Positions 8,648-16,644 of a stretch of 64,000 bases of DNA are shown one piece after another; position 1 is the first letter of the stretch; the number at the start of each line of letters is the position of its first letter. Position numbers and translations under genes: made by a program. The DNA comes from Sansalvadorimonas sp965243775 (lineage in GTDB: Bacteria > Pseudomonadota > Gammaproteobacteria > Pseudomonadales > Endozoicomonadaceae). The notes under the pieces are model-generated. The model worked only from the letters and a program-made list of their open reading frames with translations. It was not told where the DNA came from and did no database searches. The stretch is from positions 116,823-180,822 of the forward strand of contig CBDEWF010000112.1 in NCBI GenBank assembly GCA_965243775.1. Reading direction: 5' to 3'.

Positions 8648-9481
8648 GTGAACACCGAACTCTCATTCATGAATACAACCACAGACGACGCTCAGCTTAT
8701 CCCCCACAAGGCCCGCAAACGCTTTGGCCAGAACTTCCTGCATGACCCGGCCATTATCAGCCGAATTATCCGTTCTATCTCACCAAAGGAAAATGAACAC
8801 CTGGTAGAAATAGGCCCAGGTCAGGGGGCTCTGACCAACCAGCTGCAGGCTGGTGCCGACAGACTGGATGTCGTTGAGCTGGACCGGGATCTGATTCCCT
8901 GGCTGAAATTGCAGTTTGGCTTGAATGAAAACTTCTCCATCCATGAAGCGGATGCCCTGAACTTTGACTTCGCAGCTCTCAGACAGGGAGAAGAGCAGCT
9001 GCGCATCGTGGGCAACCTGCCTTACAACATCTCCACGCCCCTGATCTTTCACCTGCTCAGCTACGCCGATATTGTTCAGGACATGCACTTCATGCTGCAG
9101 AAGGAAGTGGTGGAGCGCCTGGCCGCTCAACCCGGTGACAAGCATTACGGCCGACTCGGCGTTATGGTGCAGTATTTCTGCAAGGTTCACTATCTGTTTC
9201 CTGTCGGCCCCGGGGCATTTAACCCACCTCCAAAGGTTGACTCTGCGATCGTACGCCTGACTCCCTACAAAACACTTCCCTGCCCCTGCAAGGACAAGCA
9301 GATCCTGGACAGAGTTGTTAAAGCCGCTTTTGCCATGCGCCGCAAAACCCTGCGCAACTGCCTGAAAGGTATGATCAGCGGAGATGAAATTGAACAGCTG
9401 GATATCAATCCATCTCTGCGCCCGGAACGTATTTCCCTTGAGTCCTTTGTTAAAATTGCTGATTATCTAGCAGACAGATAG
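8648..9481 (+). CDS. rsmA: RsmA (KsgA), 16S rRNA dimethyladenosine transferase
   Basis: 277 residues from a GTG start; an in-frame ATG at 8669 is an equally plausible start because the GTG lies in the T-run of a hairpin. RsmA dimethylates A1518 and A1519 of 16S rRNA late in 30S assembly. Visible features are KRFGQNFLHD at the N-terminus, SAM motif I VEIGPGQGALT, the acidic VVELDRDL, the catalytic NLPYNIST motif IV, and the C-terminal RRKTLRN typical of KsgA/Dim1. Its neighbours pdxA, apaG and apaH are conserved in this order in Gammaproteobacteria. Confidence 0.95.
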   Translation: MNTELSFMNTTTDDAQLIPHKARKRFGQNFLHDPAIISRIIRSISPKENEHLVEIGPGQGALTNQLQAGADRLDVVELDRDLIPWLKLQFGLNENFSIHEADALNFDFAALRQGEEQLRIVGNLPYNISTPLIFHLLSYADIVQDMHFMLQKEVVERLAAQPGDKHYGRLGVMVQYFCKVHYLFPVGPGAFNPPPKVDSAIVRLTPYKTLPCPCKDKQILDRVVKAAFAMRRKTLRNCLKGMISGDEIEQLDINPSLRPERISLESFVKIADYLADR

Positions 9482-9509
9482 TCAGTAATTTTTTATACGG
9501 GTCCTTATT

Positions 9510-9887
9510 GTGGGTAACCAGAGCCGGGTTGAGGTACAGGTCAGAACGGAGTACCTTCCGAGCCACTCAGATCCTGACAAGGAGAATTACGCCTTTGCAT
9601 ACCACATTACCATCCGTAACCGGAGTGACTGTGGTATCAGGCTACTCTCCCGGCACTGGTATATAACCGACGGTAACAAGCACCAGCAGGAAGTTCAGGG
9701 AGACGGTGTCATTGGCCAGCAACCACATATTCCTTCAGGGGAAAGTTATGCTTACAGCAGTGGTTGCCTGCTGGCGACACCAGTAGGATGTATGGAAGGA
9801 AGTTACCAGATGGAAACCGATGATGGCCGGCGCTTTGATGCCACAATTCCCCTGTTCAGTCTCCGGGTACCGGGCGCTGTCAACTGA
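9510..9887 (+). CDS. apaG: ApaG domain protein
   Basis: 125 residues, the usual length, with a single ApaG/FnIII-like beta-sandwich (VEVQVRTEYLPSHSD, then AYHITIRN, RHWYITDG, GVIGQQPHIPSGESYAYSSGC). Its biochemical role is not settled. It starts at a GTG (9510) 28 bp after rsmA and lies 18 bp before apaH, so it is probably cotranscribed with both. Confidence 0.92.
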   Translation: MGNQSRVEVQVRTEYLPSHSDPDKENYAFAYHITIRNRSDCGIRLLSRHWYITDGNKHQQEVQGDGVIGQQPHIPSGESYAYSSGCLLATPVGCMEGSYQMETDDGRRFDATIPLFSLRVPGAVN

Positions 9888-9905
9888 TCGAAAACCGAAT
9901 ATTGA

Positions 9906-10712
9906 ATGACAACTTACGCTGTTGGCGACATTCAGGGCTGTTATAGCTCTTTACGCAGACTTCTTGATTCTGTCGAATTTGATGAGCAGAAAGACAAACT
10001 GTGGGTCGCTGGTGACCTGGTGAATCGAGGCCCTGAGTCCCTGCCAACCCTGCGTTACCTCAAAAGTCTGGGCAAGCACTGCAAGGCTGTGCTTGGCAAC
10101 CATGATATGCACCTTCTGGCTATAGCAGCAGGTGCCCGTTCTCCCAAACGCAGCGATACTGTTGTCGATATTCTCCGTGCCAAAGACCGGGAAGAGCTGC
10201 TCCACTGGCTGCAACACCTGCCCTTTGTCCATGTCAGCAACAAGAAGCGCTGCATGATGGTTCATGCCGGAGTACCGCCTATTTGGGATGAGAAAAAGAT
10301 TCTGAAACGGGCTGCCGAGCTGGAAGCCGTCATCCAGGGCCCGGACAGCAGCCACTTTTTTCACAATATGTATGGTGACGAGCCCAACTATTGGTCCAAG
10401 GGCCTGGAGGGCAATGACCGCCTGCGAATGATCGCCAACTACTTCACCCGTATGCGGTTTTGCAACGCGAAAGGCGTACTGGAGCTGAAGTGTAAGGGGG
10501 ATGTTCCTCCCCGGGGTTATGCCCCCTGGTTCCTGCATAAACATGCCAGAACAGATGGTCATACCATTATTTTTGGTCACTGGGCAGCTCTTAATGGCAA
10601 GGTTTTCAAACCCGGCTACGAGGCACTGGATACCGGCTGCGTCTGGGGTGGACAGCTGACTCTTATGCGCCTGAAAGATCGGGTCCGTTTTGCGGTAGAT
10701 GCCAGCGAGTAA
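9906..10712 (+). CDS. apaH: ApaH, symmetrical diadenosine tetraphosphatase
   Basis: 268 residues, a calcineurin-like metallophosphatase that splits Ap4A into two ADP and can remove Np4 caps from RNA. The metal-binding blocks are clear: GDIQGCYS, AGDLVNRGPES, GNHDMHLL, MVHAGVPPIW, and a late FGHWAAL. It is the last gene of the conserved cluster. In many relatives glpE or folA follows; here pilC follows instead. Confidence 0.95.
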   Translation: MTTYAVGDIQGCYSSLRRLLDSVEFDEQKDKLWVAGDLVNRGPESLPTLRYLKSLGKHCKAVLGNHDMHLLAIAAGARSPKRSDTVVDILRAKDREELLHWLQHLPFVHVSNKKRCMMVHAGVPPIWDEKKILKRAAELEAVIQGPDSSHFFHNMYGDEPNYWSKGLEGNDRLRMIANYFTRMRFCNAKGVLELKCKGDVPPRGYAPWFLHKHARTDGHTIIFGHWAALNGKVFKPGYEALDTGCVWGGQLTLMRLKDRVRFAVDASE

Positions 10713-10841
10713 GCCAGCTCTCAGGCTGACAAACCCTTGATCTAGCTATTTATCCCTCTTGGGGGCTTAACAGGTTCTATAATCCTAGAGTGCTCTATTA
10801 ATTCAGAGCCTTTGGCGAGCAACAAGGACTGTTCCCCCATA

Positions 10842-12056
10842 ATGGCAAATAAAGCTGATAAAACTTACGTATTTGCCTGGGAAGGCAAAGACAAGACTGG
10901 CCGCGTAACCCAGGGGGAAATCACCAGCTCTACGATAGCCCTTGCCAAGGCAGAGCTGAGAAAGCAGGGTGTCAACCCCACCAAGGTTCGCAAGAAAGGT
11001 GGTGGCATCGGCAAAAAGAAGAAAATCAAGCCGATGGATATTGCCCTTTTCACCCGCCAACTGGCCACTATGACCAAGGCTGGCGTACCGCTGATTCAGG
11101 CCTTTGAAATCACTGCAGACGGCACAGAAAACCCTACCATGCAGGAGCTGATTGTCCATATCAAGAACGACGTGGCCGGCGGCACCAGCTTTGCCCAGTC
11201 CCTGCGTAAGCACCCACAGCACTTTGATGAGCTTTACTGCAACCTGATCCACTCAGGCGAGCAGTCTGGAGCCCTTGAAGCCCTGCTTGACAGAATCGCC
11301 ACCTATAAAGAGAAGACCGAGGCACTGAAGGCCAAGATCAAAAAGGCCATGAATTATCCAATTGCTGTTACAGCAGTTGCTGTTATTGTGACGGGTATTC
11401 TTCTTGTAAAGGTAGTTCCACAATTCGAAGATGTCTTCGCGGGCTTTGGCGCTGAACTCCCGGCATTTACCCAGTTTGTTATCAAACTGTCCGACGCTGT
11501 ACAAGAGTGGTGGTTTATTATTCTTGCCACCATTATTGGTGGAGTCATCGGGGCGAAGAAGCTGATGGAAAAATCCCATAAATTTCGGGACAAAATCGAG
11601 CGCAATTTGCTAAAAGTACCCATCATCGGCGCCATTATCGATAAATCTTCCATTGCCCGCTTTGCCCGGACACTTTCCACAACTTTCGCCGCCGGTGTAC
11701 CACTGGTTGATGCCCTTGAATCCGTTTCCGGTGCGACCGGCAACGTTATCTACAGAGACGCCGTCAACACTATCAGGGAAGATATCTCCTCCGGTCAACA
11801 GCTACAGTTTTCCATGCGCAGTACCGGAGTATTTCCGGCCATGGCCGTGCAAATGGTAGCGATTGGAGAGGAGTCAGGTACCCTGGATGAAATGTTGGGA
11901 AAGGTAGCCAACTTCTATGAGGATGAAGTCGATAATATGGTGGATAGCCTGACATCCCTCATGGAGCCAATGATTATGGTTGTTCTGGGTACTCTGGTGG
12001 GCGGATTGATCGTGGCCATGTACCTGCCGATCTTCCAGCTTGGTTCTGTTGTATAA
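10842..12056 (+). CDS. pilC: PilC, type IV pilus inner-membrane platform protein
   Basis: About 404 residues from the ATG at 10842 (an upstream in-frame TTG at 10812 is less likely). PilC anchors the pilus assembly motors PilB and PilT. Two T2SSF domains are visible (FTRQLATMTKAGVPLIQAFE and FARTLSTTFAAGVPLVDALE), each with hydrophobic helices, and the C-terminus ends in the typical MYLPIFQLGSVV. pilB is not upstream and pilD is not visible; the right-hand neighbour has been displaced by the Tn7-like insertion, which begins 8 bp after the stop. The gene itself is intact, as expected if its 3' end is used as an attachment site. Confidence 0.93.
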   Translation: MANKADKTYVFAWEGKDKTGRVTQGEITSSTIALAKAELRKQGVNPTKVRKKGGGIGKKKKIKPMDIALFTRQLATMTKAGVPLIQAFEITADGTENPTMQELIVHIKNDVAGGTSFAQSLRKHPQHFDELYCNLIHSGEQSGALEALLDRIATYKEKTEALKAKIKKAMNYPIAVTAVAVIVTGILLVKVVPQFEDVFAGFGAELPAFTQFVIKLSDAVQEWWFIILATIIGGVIGAKKLMEKSHKFRDKIERNLLKVPIIGAIIDKSSIARFARTLSTTFAAGVPLVDALESVSGATGNVIYRDAVNTIREDISSGQQLQFSMRSTGVFPAMAVQMVAIGEESGTLDEMLGKVANFYEDEVDNMVDSLTSLMEPMIMVVLGTLVGGLIVAMYLPIFQLGSVV

Positions 12057-12059
12057 AGA

Positions 12060-12064
12060 ATGTT
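12060..12064. repeat. 5-bp target site duplication (left copy) of the Tn7-like element
   Basis: ATGTT immediately precedes the terminal TGT at 12065 and is repeated exactly at 58556-58560 after the terminal ACA. Tn7-family transposition generates 5-bp duplications. Confidence 0.85.
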
Positions 12065-12134
12065 TGTAAAATCGCATTAAAAAAGTCGACAGATAAGCAA
12101 AAATATCGACACGTAAATTAAATCCTAGACATAC
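12065..12134 (+). promoter_or_regulatory. tnsA-proximal transposon end with three closely packed TnsB-type sites
   Basis: The terminus is TGTAAAATCG. Three degenerate sites with the core ATTAAAA..GTCGACAGAT follow at about 21-bp spacing: 12076-12094, around 12097-12114 (AAAAATATCGACACGT) and about 12117-12134 (ATTAAATCCTAGACATA). Closely packed sites at the tnsA side and spaced sites at the far side is the known Tn7 right/left-end asymmetry. Confidence 0.75.
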
Positions 12135-12197
12135 CCAAAATCTGTACTACTTTTGCTCACAATCATTTAAAGCTGATGGCTGTGGGTAGAAGCACAT

Positions 12198-13019
12198 ATG
12201 CAAACTAAAAGAAGTAAAGTTACAGAAAAAGATGTTGAGAGATGGATAAAAAAATGGCTAAAGCTGCAAAAGGAAGGGATTTACGTCCCTTGGCTTGAGG
12301 TTCGGGAAGTCCCTTCTATTGGGAGATCTAGAAAAGTCAAAGGACTAAAAACAAGTCATACCCATCACTTCCTGTCAGACCTTGAGTATTACATCTACTT
12401 GATGCTTGAGTACGACCCTAGAGTAACGGCAATCTACGAGCAATACCCTTTACTACCTCGTGGAGACTCTATAGAAATCGCGAACGAAATGGGAATAAGA
12501 CATCCAGTCTACCCACAATCAAATACCCCGATAGTGCTTACAACCGATTTTGTATTTGACCAAAGAGTAGATTCTAACAAGACCCAAAGAAAAGCCATTA
12601 CAGCAAAATACAAGTCTGCACTGGATTTAAACAAAAAGACTACAAAACGCACTTTACATAAAATGGAGCTTGAAAAATTAACACATGCTAAAAATGGTGT
12701 AGAACTAAAGTGTATTACAGAAAAATGCATTAATAGGAAAATGATTTACAATTTACAATGGTTTATACAAGATGCGGAAATAAATGAGTCACTGCAAGAA
12801 ATCTTGGGTATTTGGAAGTCAGCATTTTTAGACAAATTAAAAACAGTTAAAGAGTCCTCTCTCTCACATCATCTTAAAGTCACAGCAAAAGCTATAAACG
12901 CAGACTACGAAACTTCAGTACGCCTTTATCGCCACTGCATGTGGAATCAAAAACTAAAGTGCGATACATCAGAGAAAATAGAGCTAACAAGCAAAATTCA
13001 GTTCAGTTCTTACGCATAA
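12198..13019 (+). CDS. tnsA: TnsA endonuclease subunit of the Tn7-like transposase
   Basis: 273 residues, the same length as Tn7 TnsA. TnsA cuts the 5' ends of the transposon while TnsB cuts the 3' ends, giving cut-and-paste movement. The restriction-enzyme-like catalytic residues can be placed: E63 (in LSDLEYYIYL, the same number as in Tn7), D117 (VLTTDFVF) and a candidate lysine at K137 (AITAKYK). The C-terminal part would contact TnsC. First gene of a four-gene operon (tnsA-tnsB-tnsC-tniQ) with gaps of 27, 8 and 2 bp. A diverged, truncated relative lies at 58680-58820. The region is visibly AT-richer than pilC and upstream genes. Confidence 0.93.
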   Translation: MQTKRSKVTEKDVERWIKKWLKLQKEGIYVPWLEVREVPSIGRSRKVKGLKTSHTHHFLSDLEYYIYLMLEYDPRVTAIYEQYPLLPRGDSIEIANEMGIRHPVYPQSNTPIVLTTDFVFDQRVDSNKTQRKAITAKYKSALDLNKKTTKRTLHKMELEKLTHAKNGVELKCITEKCINRKMIYNLQWFIQDAEINESLQEILGIWKSAFLDKLKTVKESSLSHHLKVTAKAINADYETSVRLYRHCMWNQKLKCDTSEKIELTSKIQFSSYA

Positions 13020-13046
13020 GAACATCTATGAAGCTGGAGAAAATTC

Positions 13047-15188
13047 ATGAATCTTTCACCAGGAAATATGTTAGTACCCATAGATAAAAAATCAGTTATA
13101 GATGACAAATATATAATAGTTTTAGTAAAACCAATTCTTAATACTATTTATCTAATCAATGCTGAAGGAAAACCAAGAAAGCCAATCGGCATTGATATAA
13201 AAGATATAGAAAACAATATATTAGAGAAATACTTACAGGTTTCTCCAGTGACTTATTGCTATTACTCAATGCTTGATGACTCTGAACTTGACCCAAAGTG
13301 GGTAAAAAAAAGAGATGAAAGGCTATCAATAATCAACTCAATCATCAAAGATGACTACACATTAGAAAACTTTCTAAACGCTAGCAATACAAACCCTGTT
13401 GTAAAAAAAATTGCTCAAGAAAAAAAATGTTCCAGGGATAGCATTTACAAATTTACATACACCTACCTACAAGGAGGCCGAAGAAAAAACGCTCTGCTTC
13501 CAAAATATAATAACATCGGCAAATCTTCGACAAAAAGAACAAAAGTTGGAGCCAAAACTGACGGTATGAGTATTGGCATCCCTGTTTCGGACAAATCTGA
13601 AGCCTTTGAAAATATAAAAGCTGCACTAGAAAAGTATTATAAAAACAAAGACAAAAAAGCATATGAATATGCATACGATAAGATGTGCGATGATTTTTAC
13701 TCAACACAAGAATGGAACAGTGAAAAACAAAAATATGAAATAGTACATTTCGATGATGACAAAAAACCTACAATTCATCAATTTAAATACTGGGCAAGAA
13801 AATATCTTGACCCCGTAAAAACAAGTAAAAAACGAGAAGGCAGATCTAAGCATGAGGCAAATTACAGGCCTCTGACTTCAACTTCCGATTACCATGTTCG
13901 TGGTCCAGGTGAAAAGTATGAAATAGATGCAACCATAGGAGATATTTACCTGGTTAGTGCTTTTGATAGAACTCGTACAACATCTATAGGGCGACCCGTA
14001 ATTTATTTAGTAACCGATGTATATTCACGCTGCATTGTTGGGCTTTACGTAGGACTTGAAGGTCCTTCATGGGACGGAGCTCGAGCTGCACTCTACAATA
14101 CCTTCAGGAATAAGGTTGATTTCTGTGCCGAGTTTGGCGTAGAAATCACTGAAAATGACTGGCCATGTCATCATGTTTGTATAGAAATCTTCGCTGACAG
14201 AGGAGAAATGATCAGTAAAAATGCGGAAGCTTTACTAGACAACATCGGTGTCAAAAGTATGGGTTTTGCAGGTCCATATAGAGGAGATCTTAAAGGTCTT
14301 GTGGAGCAAAATTTCAACACTCTAAATAAACGTACTATTGAGCACTTGCCGGGAAATAGTGTCAAAATAAAGCGTAACAGAGGAGAAAGGAAACCTGAAT
14401 GGGATGGACTATTAACAATCAGAGAACTAACAGCAATCATTATCAACGGTATTATTGATCATAATAAATACAAAACAAAAGAAGTTGTTAGCAACATTGA
14501 AAGAATAAAAGACGACATTATTCCTACTCCTTTAAACTTATGGAACTGGGGTATGGAGTTTGGCATAGGCTGTATCAATACTATCGAAGATAATGAATTA
14601 TATCTTGGCTTGCTTCCATCTGAAAAAGCTACTATCAGAGGTGATGGCATATACTTTAATGGTTTAAGGTATACTTCAGAAATAGCTATTAAGAATGGAT
14701 GGCAATCAAAAGCCAGGATGTCTGGAAAAAGATTTAAGGTCGATATCAGATACACTAAATCAACAACAAATTATATTTGGATAATAGAACCAGAAACCAA
14801 AAAACTTGAGCTATGTCCTTTAAATGACACAGTTGAGGCATTCAAAAATTTACGTCTCGATGAATATTTAGACCAAGTTGAAAGATCAAATAGAACCATC
14901 CGCCATGCAAATAAAACAAGAAAAAGGGCTGAAGCAAAATCAAGAGAAACCAATGAAGACATTATTACCAAAGCGAAAGAGGAAAAAAAGAAATCCAAGC
15001 ATAAACCCAAAAATGTGAGAAAGAACCGGGCTAGCGAGAAGAAGCATGAAAGAAAAGCAGATGCTAGCAGAGCCTTTTCAGCAAGCTCAAATCAAACTAC
15101 TGAAAGTCGCGTTGAACAACCACATCAAGAAGATATTCACAAAAAGCTAGACCAGGATGTTCTAGATATTATTGACGAACTTTTTTAG
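13047..15188 (+). CDS. tnsB: TnsB DDE transposase
   Basis: 713 residues (Tn7 TnsB has 702). TnsB binds the repeated sites in both ends, cuts the 3' ends and joins them to the target. The RNase-H-fold triad is D294 (YEIDATIGDIY), D384 (IFADRGEM) and E420 (GLVEQNFNTL); the 35-residue gap between the second Asp and Glu fits the DD(35)E retroviral-integrase/Mu class. N-terminal DNA-binding helices precede the core. The C-terminal tail is rich in Lys/Arg/Glu (about 600-680, e.g. KAKEEKKKSKHKPKNVRKN), and the final residues may be the TnsC-contacting hook. It ends 8 bp before tnsC. Confidence 0.95.
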   Translation: MNLSPGNMLVPIDKKSVIDDKYIIVLVKPILNTIYLINAEGKPRKPIGIDIKDIENNILEKYLQVSPVTYCYYSMLDDSELDPKWVKKRDERLSIINSIIKDDYTLENFLNASNTNPVVKKIAQEKKCSRDSIYKFTYTYLQGGRRKNALLPKYNNIGKSSTKRTKVGAKTDGMSIGIPVSDKSEAFENIKAALEKYYKNKDKKAYEYAYDKMCDDFYSTQEWNSEKQKYEIVHFDDDKKPTIHQFKYWARKYLDPVKTSKKREGRSKHEANYRPLTSTSDYHVRGPGEKYEIDATIGDIYLVSAFDRTRTTSIGRPVIYLVTDVYSRCIVGLYVGLEGPSWDGARAALYNTFRNKVDFCAEFGVEITENDWPCHHVCIEIFADRGEMISKNAEALLDNIGVKSMGFAGPYRGDLKGLVEQNFNTLNKRTIEHLPGNSVKIKRNRGERKPEWDGLLTIRELTAIIINGIIDHNKYKTKEVVSNIERIKDDIIPTPLNLWNWGMEFGIGCINTIEDNELYLGLLPSEKATIRGDGIYFNGLRYTSEIAIKNGWQSKARMSGKRFKVDIRYTKSTTNYIWIIEPETKKLELCPLNDTVEAFKNLRLDEYLDQVERSNRTIRHANKTRKRAEAKSRETNEDIITKAKEEKKKSKHKPKNVRKNRASEKKHERKADASRAFSASSNQTTESRVEQPHQEDIHKKLDQDVLDIIDELF

Positions 15189-15196
15189 AGGAAGCG

Positions 15197-16642
15197 ATGC
15201 TTATGTATAAAACATGGAACATCCCTGACTTCAAGGGCAATCCGCTAATAGAAGCTTTACCTAAGTATCTTAATTTACAGGATTTCATAATTAAAATCAT
15301 AACTAAACCACAGTTTGACGTAGATGAAAGGCTTCATGGCGATCTTGAGAGGGATCTTTATACTGAGAGGATTGATCATTGCGTTATTCCTAACGGGAGT
15401 TATTACAGAACATACAAAAAAATATACAAGCTTTTTCTTAACGCATATAAACATAGAAACCCTCTTAAGGCACTAACGAGCCAAATAAAGTACAGCATTG
15501 CCAGTGAAGGAAAAATTAATTATCCAGAAGCTCTTAAAAAGACAACTGCAGATAGCATTTTCATAACCGGCTTGAGCGGCATGGGAAAAACCTACATGAT
15601 TGAGTCAATCCTCAAGTCACTTTTTTCACAAATCATTCAGCATACTGAGTACAACGGAACTAGATTAGATTTTAAACAGCTGCTATATGTAAAATTCAAC
15701 TGCCCAAGTGACGCTTCTCGAAGAGCACTATTATTAAACTTTTTTAAAGCTGTTGATGAAGCAACACAATCCACAAACTACGAAAAAGAGAATAGTAACA
15801 GCAACCTAAACATCCACAACCTTGAAAATAACCTAAAGAAAGTATGCATGAACCACCATATTGGTTTAATTGTAATCGATGAATTACAAAACTTGTCCAT
15901 TGCAAAATCAGGTGGTGCAAAATCAGCAATGCAGTTTTTTGAAAGCATAGCAAGTGAAGCTTTTGTCTCACTTGTATTCATTGGAACTTATGATTGTTTT
16001 GATATTTATGATGGCAATTTCAGTGTCGCCCGAAGAATGTCAAAAGATGGAGTTGTAGATCTCATGCAGCCAGAAGAAAGTGATTCATATTGGCTAAAGC
16101 TTGTAGAGAAGCTCTGGGATGTACAATGGGTACGAAACCCTACGCAAATATTCAAGAAAAAAGATAGCAAGAATGATAGCTATAATGAAATAAAAGCGAA
16201 AAATATTATTGACGCAATATATTTCTGTACTCAGGGTATTACTGTTTGCACAACAACCCTATTGAAACATGCCAATGTTTATGCCATTGAACAGGGGTTA
16301 GAAACAATTAACTCAGATATTATCTACCAAGTATATAAAGAAGAATTTAAATTATTGCATCCAGCACTCCAAGCTTTAGAAGAGAAAGACTACGCAGCTT
16401 ACAATGAGCTTATGCCCCTTGCTGAACGCATTAAAAAAATGCGACAACAACCAGCAGAATCACACGAAATAACTAGCCAGATGGCAGATTCTACGCCACA
16501 GCAGGACGCAGAGGTGAAGCTATCCATAGCACCAAACAAATTGCAACAAAAGAAACGAAAAGGCGAATCAGCGCAGAATTGCTACAATCGCTTGAAACCA
16601 AATGGTTTTTTTTGTAAATCTATTAGAGAGCTTCTGGGCTGA
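15197..16642 (+). CDS. tnsC: TnsC AAA+ regulator of transposition
   Basis: 481 residues. TnsC is the ATP-dependent matchmaker that polymerises on target DNA marked by a TniQ-family protein and recruits TnsA/TnsB. Walker A is GLSGMGKT (125-132) and Walker B is LIVIDELQN (D228, E229). A sensor-like FIGTYD segment and an arginine-containing ARRMS follow. The C-terminal tail (about 425-481) is polar and likely contacts TnsA or TniQ. It is followed after 2 bp by the first tniQ gene. A single TnsC presumably serves both targeting routes. Confidence 0.93.
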   Translation: MLMYKTWNIPDFKGNPLIEALPKYLNLQDFIIKIITKPQFDVDERLHGDLERDLYTERIDHCVIPNGSYYRTYKKIYKLFLNAYKHRNPLKALTSQIKYSIASEGKINYPEALKKTTADSIFITGLSGMGKTYMIESILKSLFSQIIQHTEYNGTRLDFKQLLYVKFNCPSDASRRALLLNFFKAVDEATQSTNYEKENSNSNLNIHNLENNLKKVCMNHHIGLIVIDELQNLSIAKSGGAKSAMQFFESIASEAFVSLVFIGTYDCFDIYDGNFSVARRMSKDGVVDLMQPEESDSYWLKLVEKLWDVQWVRNPTQIFKKKDSKNDSYNEIKAKNIIDAIYFCTQGITVCTTTLLKHANVYAIEQGLETINSDIIYQVYKEEFKLLHPALQALEEKDYAAYNELMPLAERIKKMRQQPAESHEITSQMADSTPQQDAEVKLSIAPNKLQQKKRKGESAQNCYNRLKPNGFFCKSIRELLG

Positions 16643-16644
16643 AT

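Noticed and set aside
11870..12056. pilC 3' end as protospacer of the CRISPR spacer
   Set aside because: Both strands were compared by eye with the 34-nt spacer; only a chance GTTCT.TT resemblance was seen.
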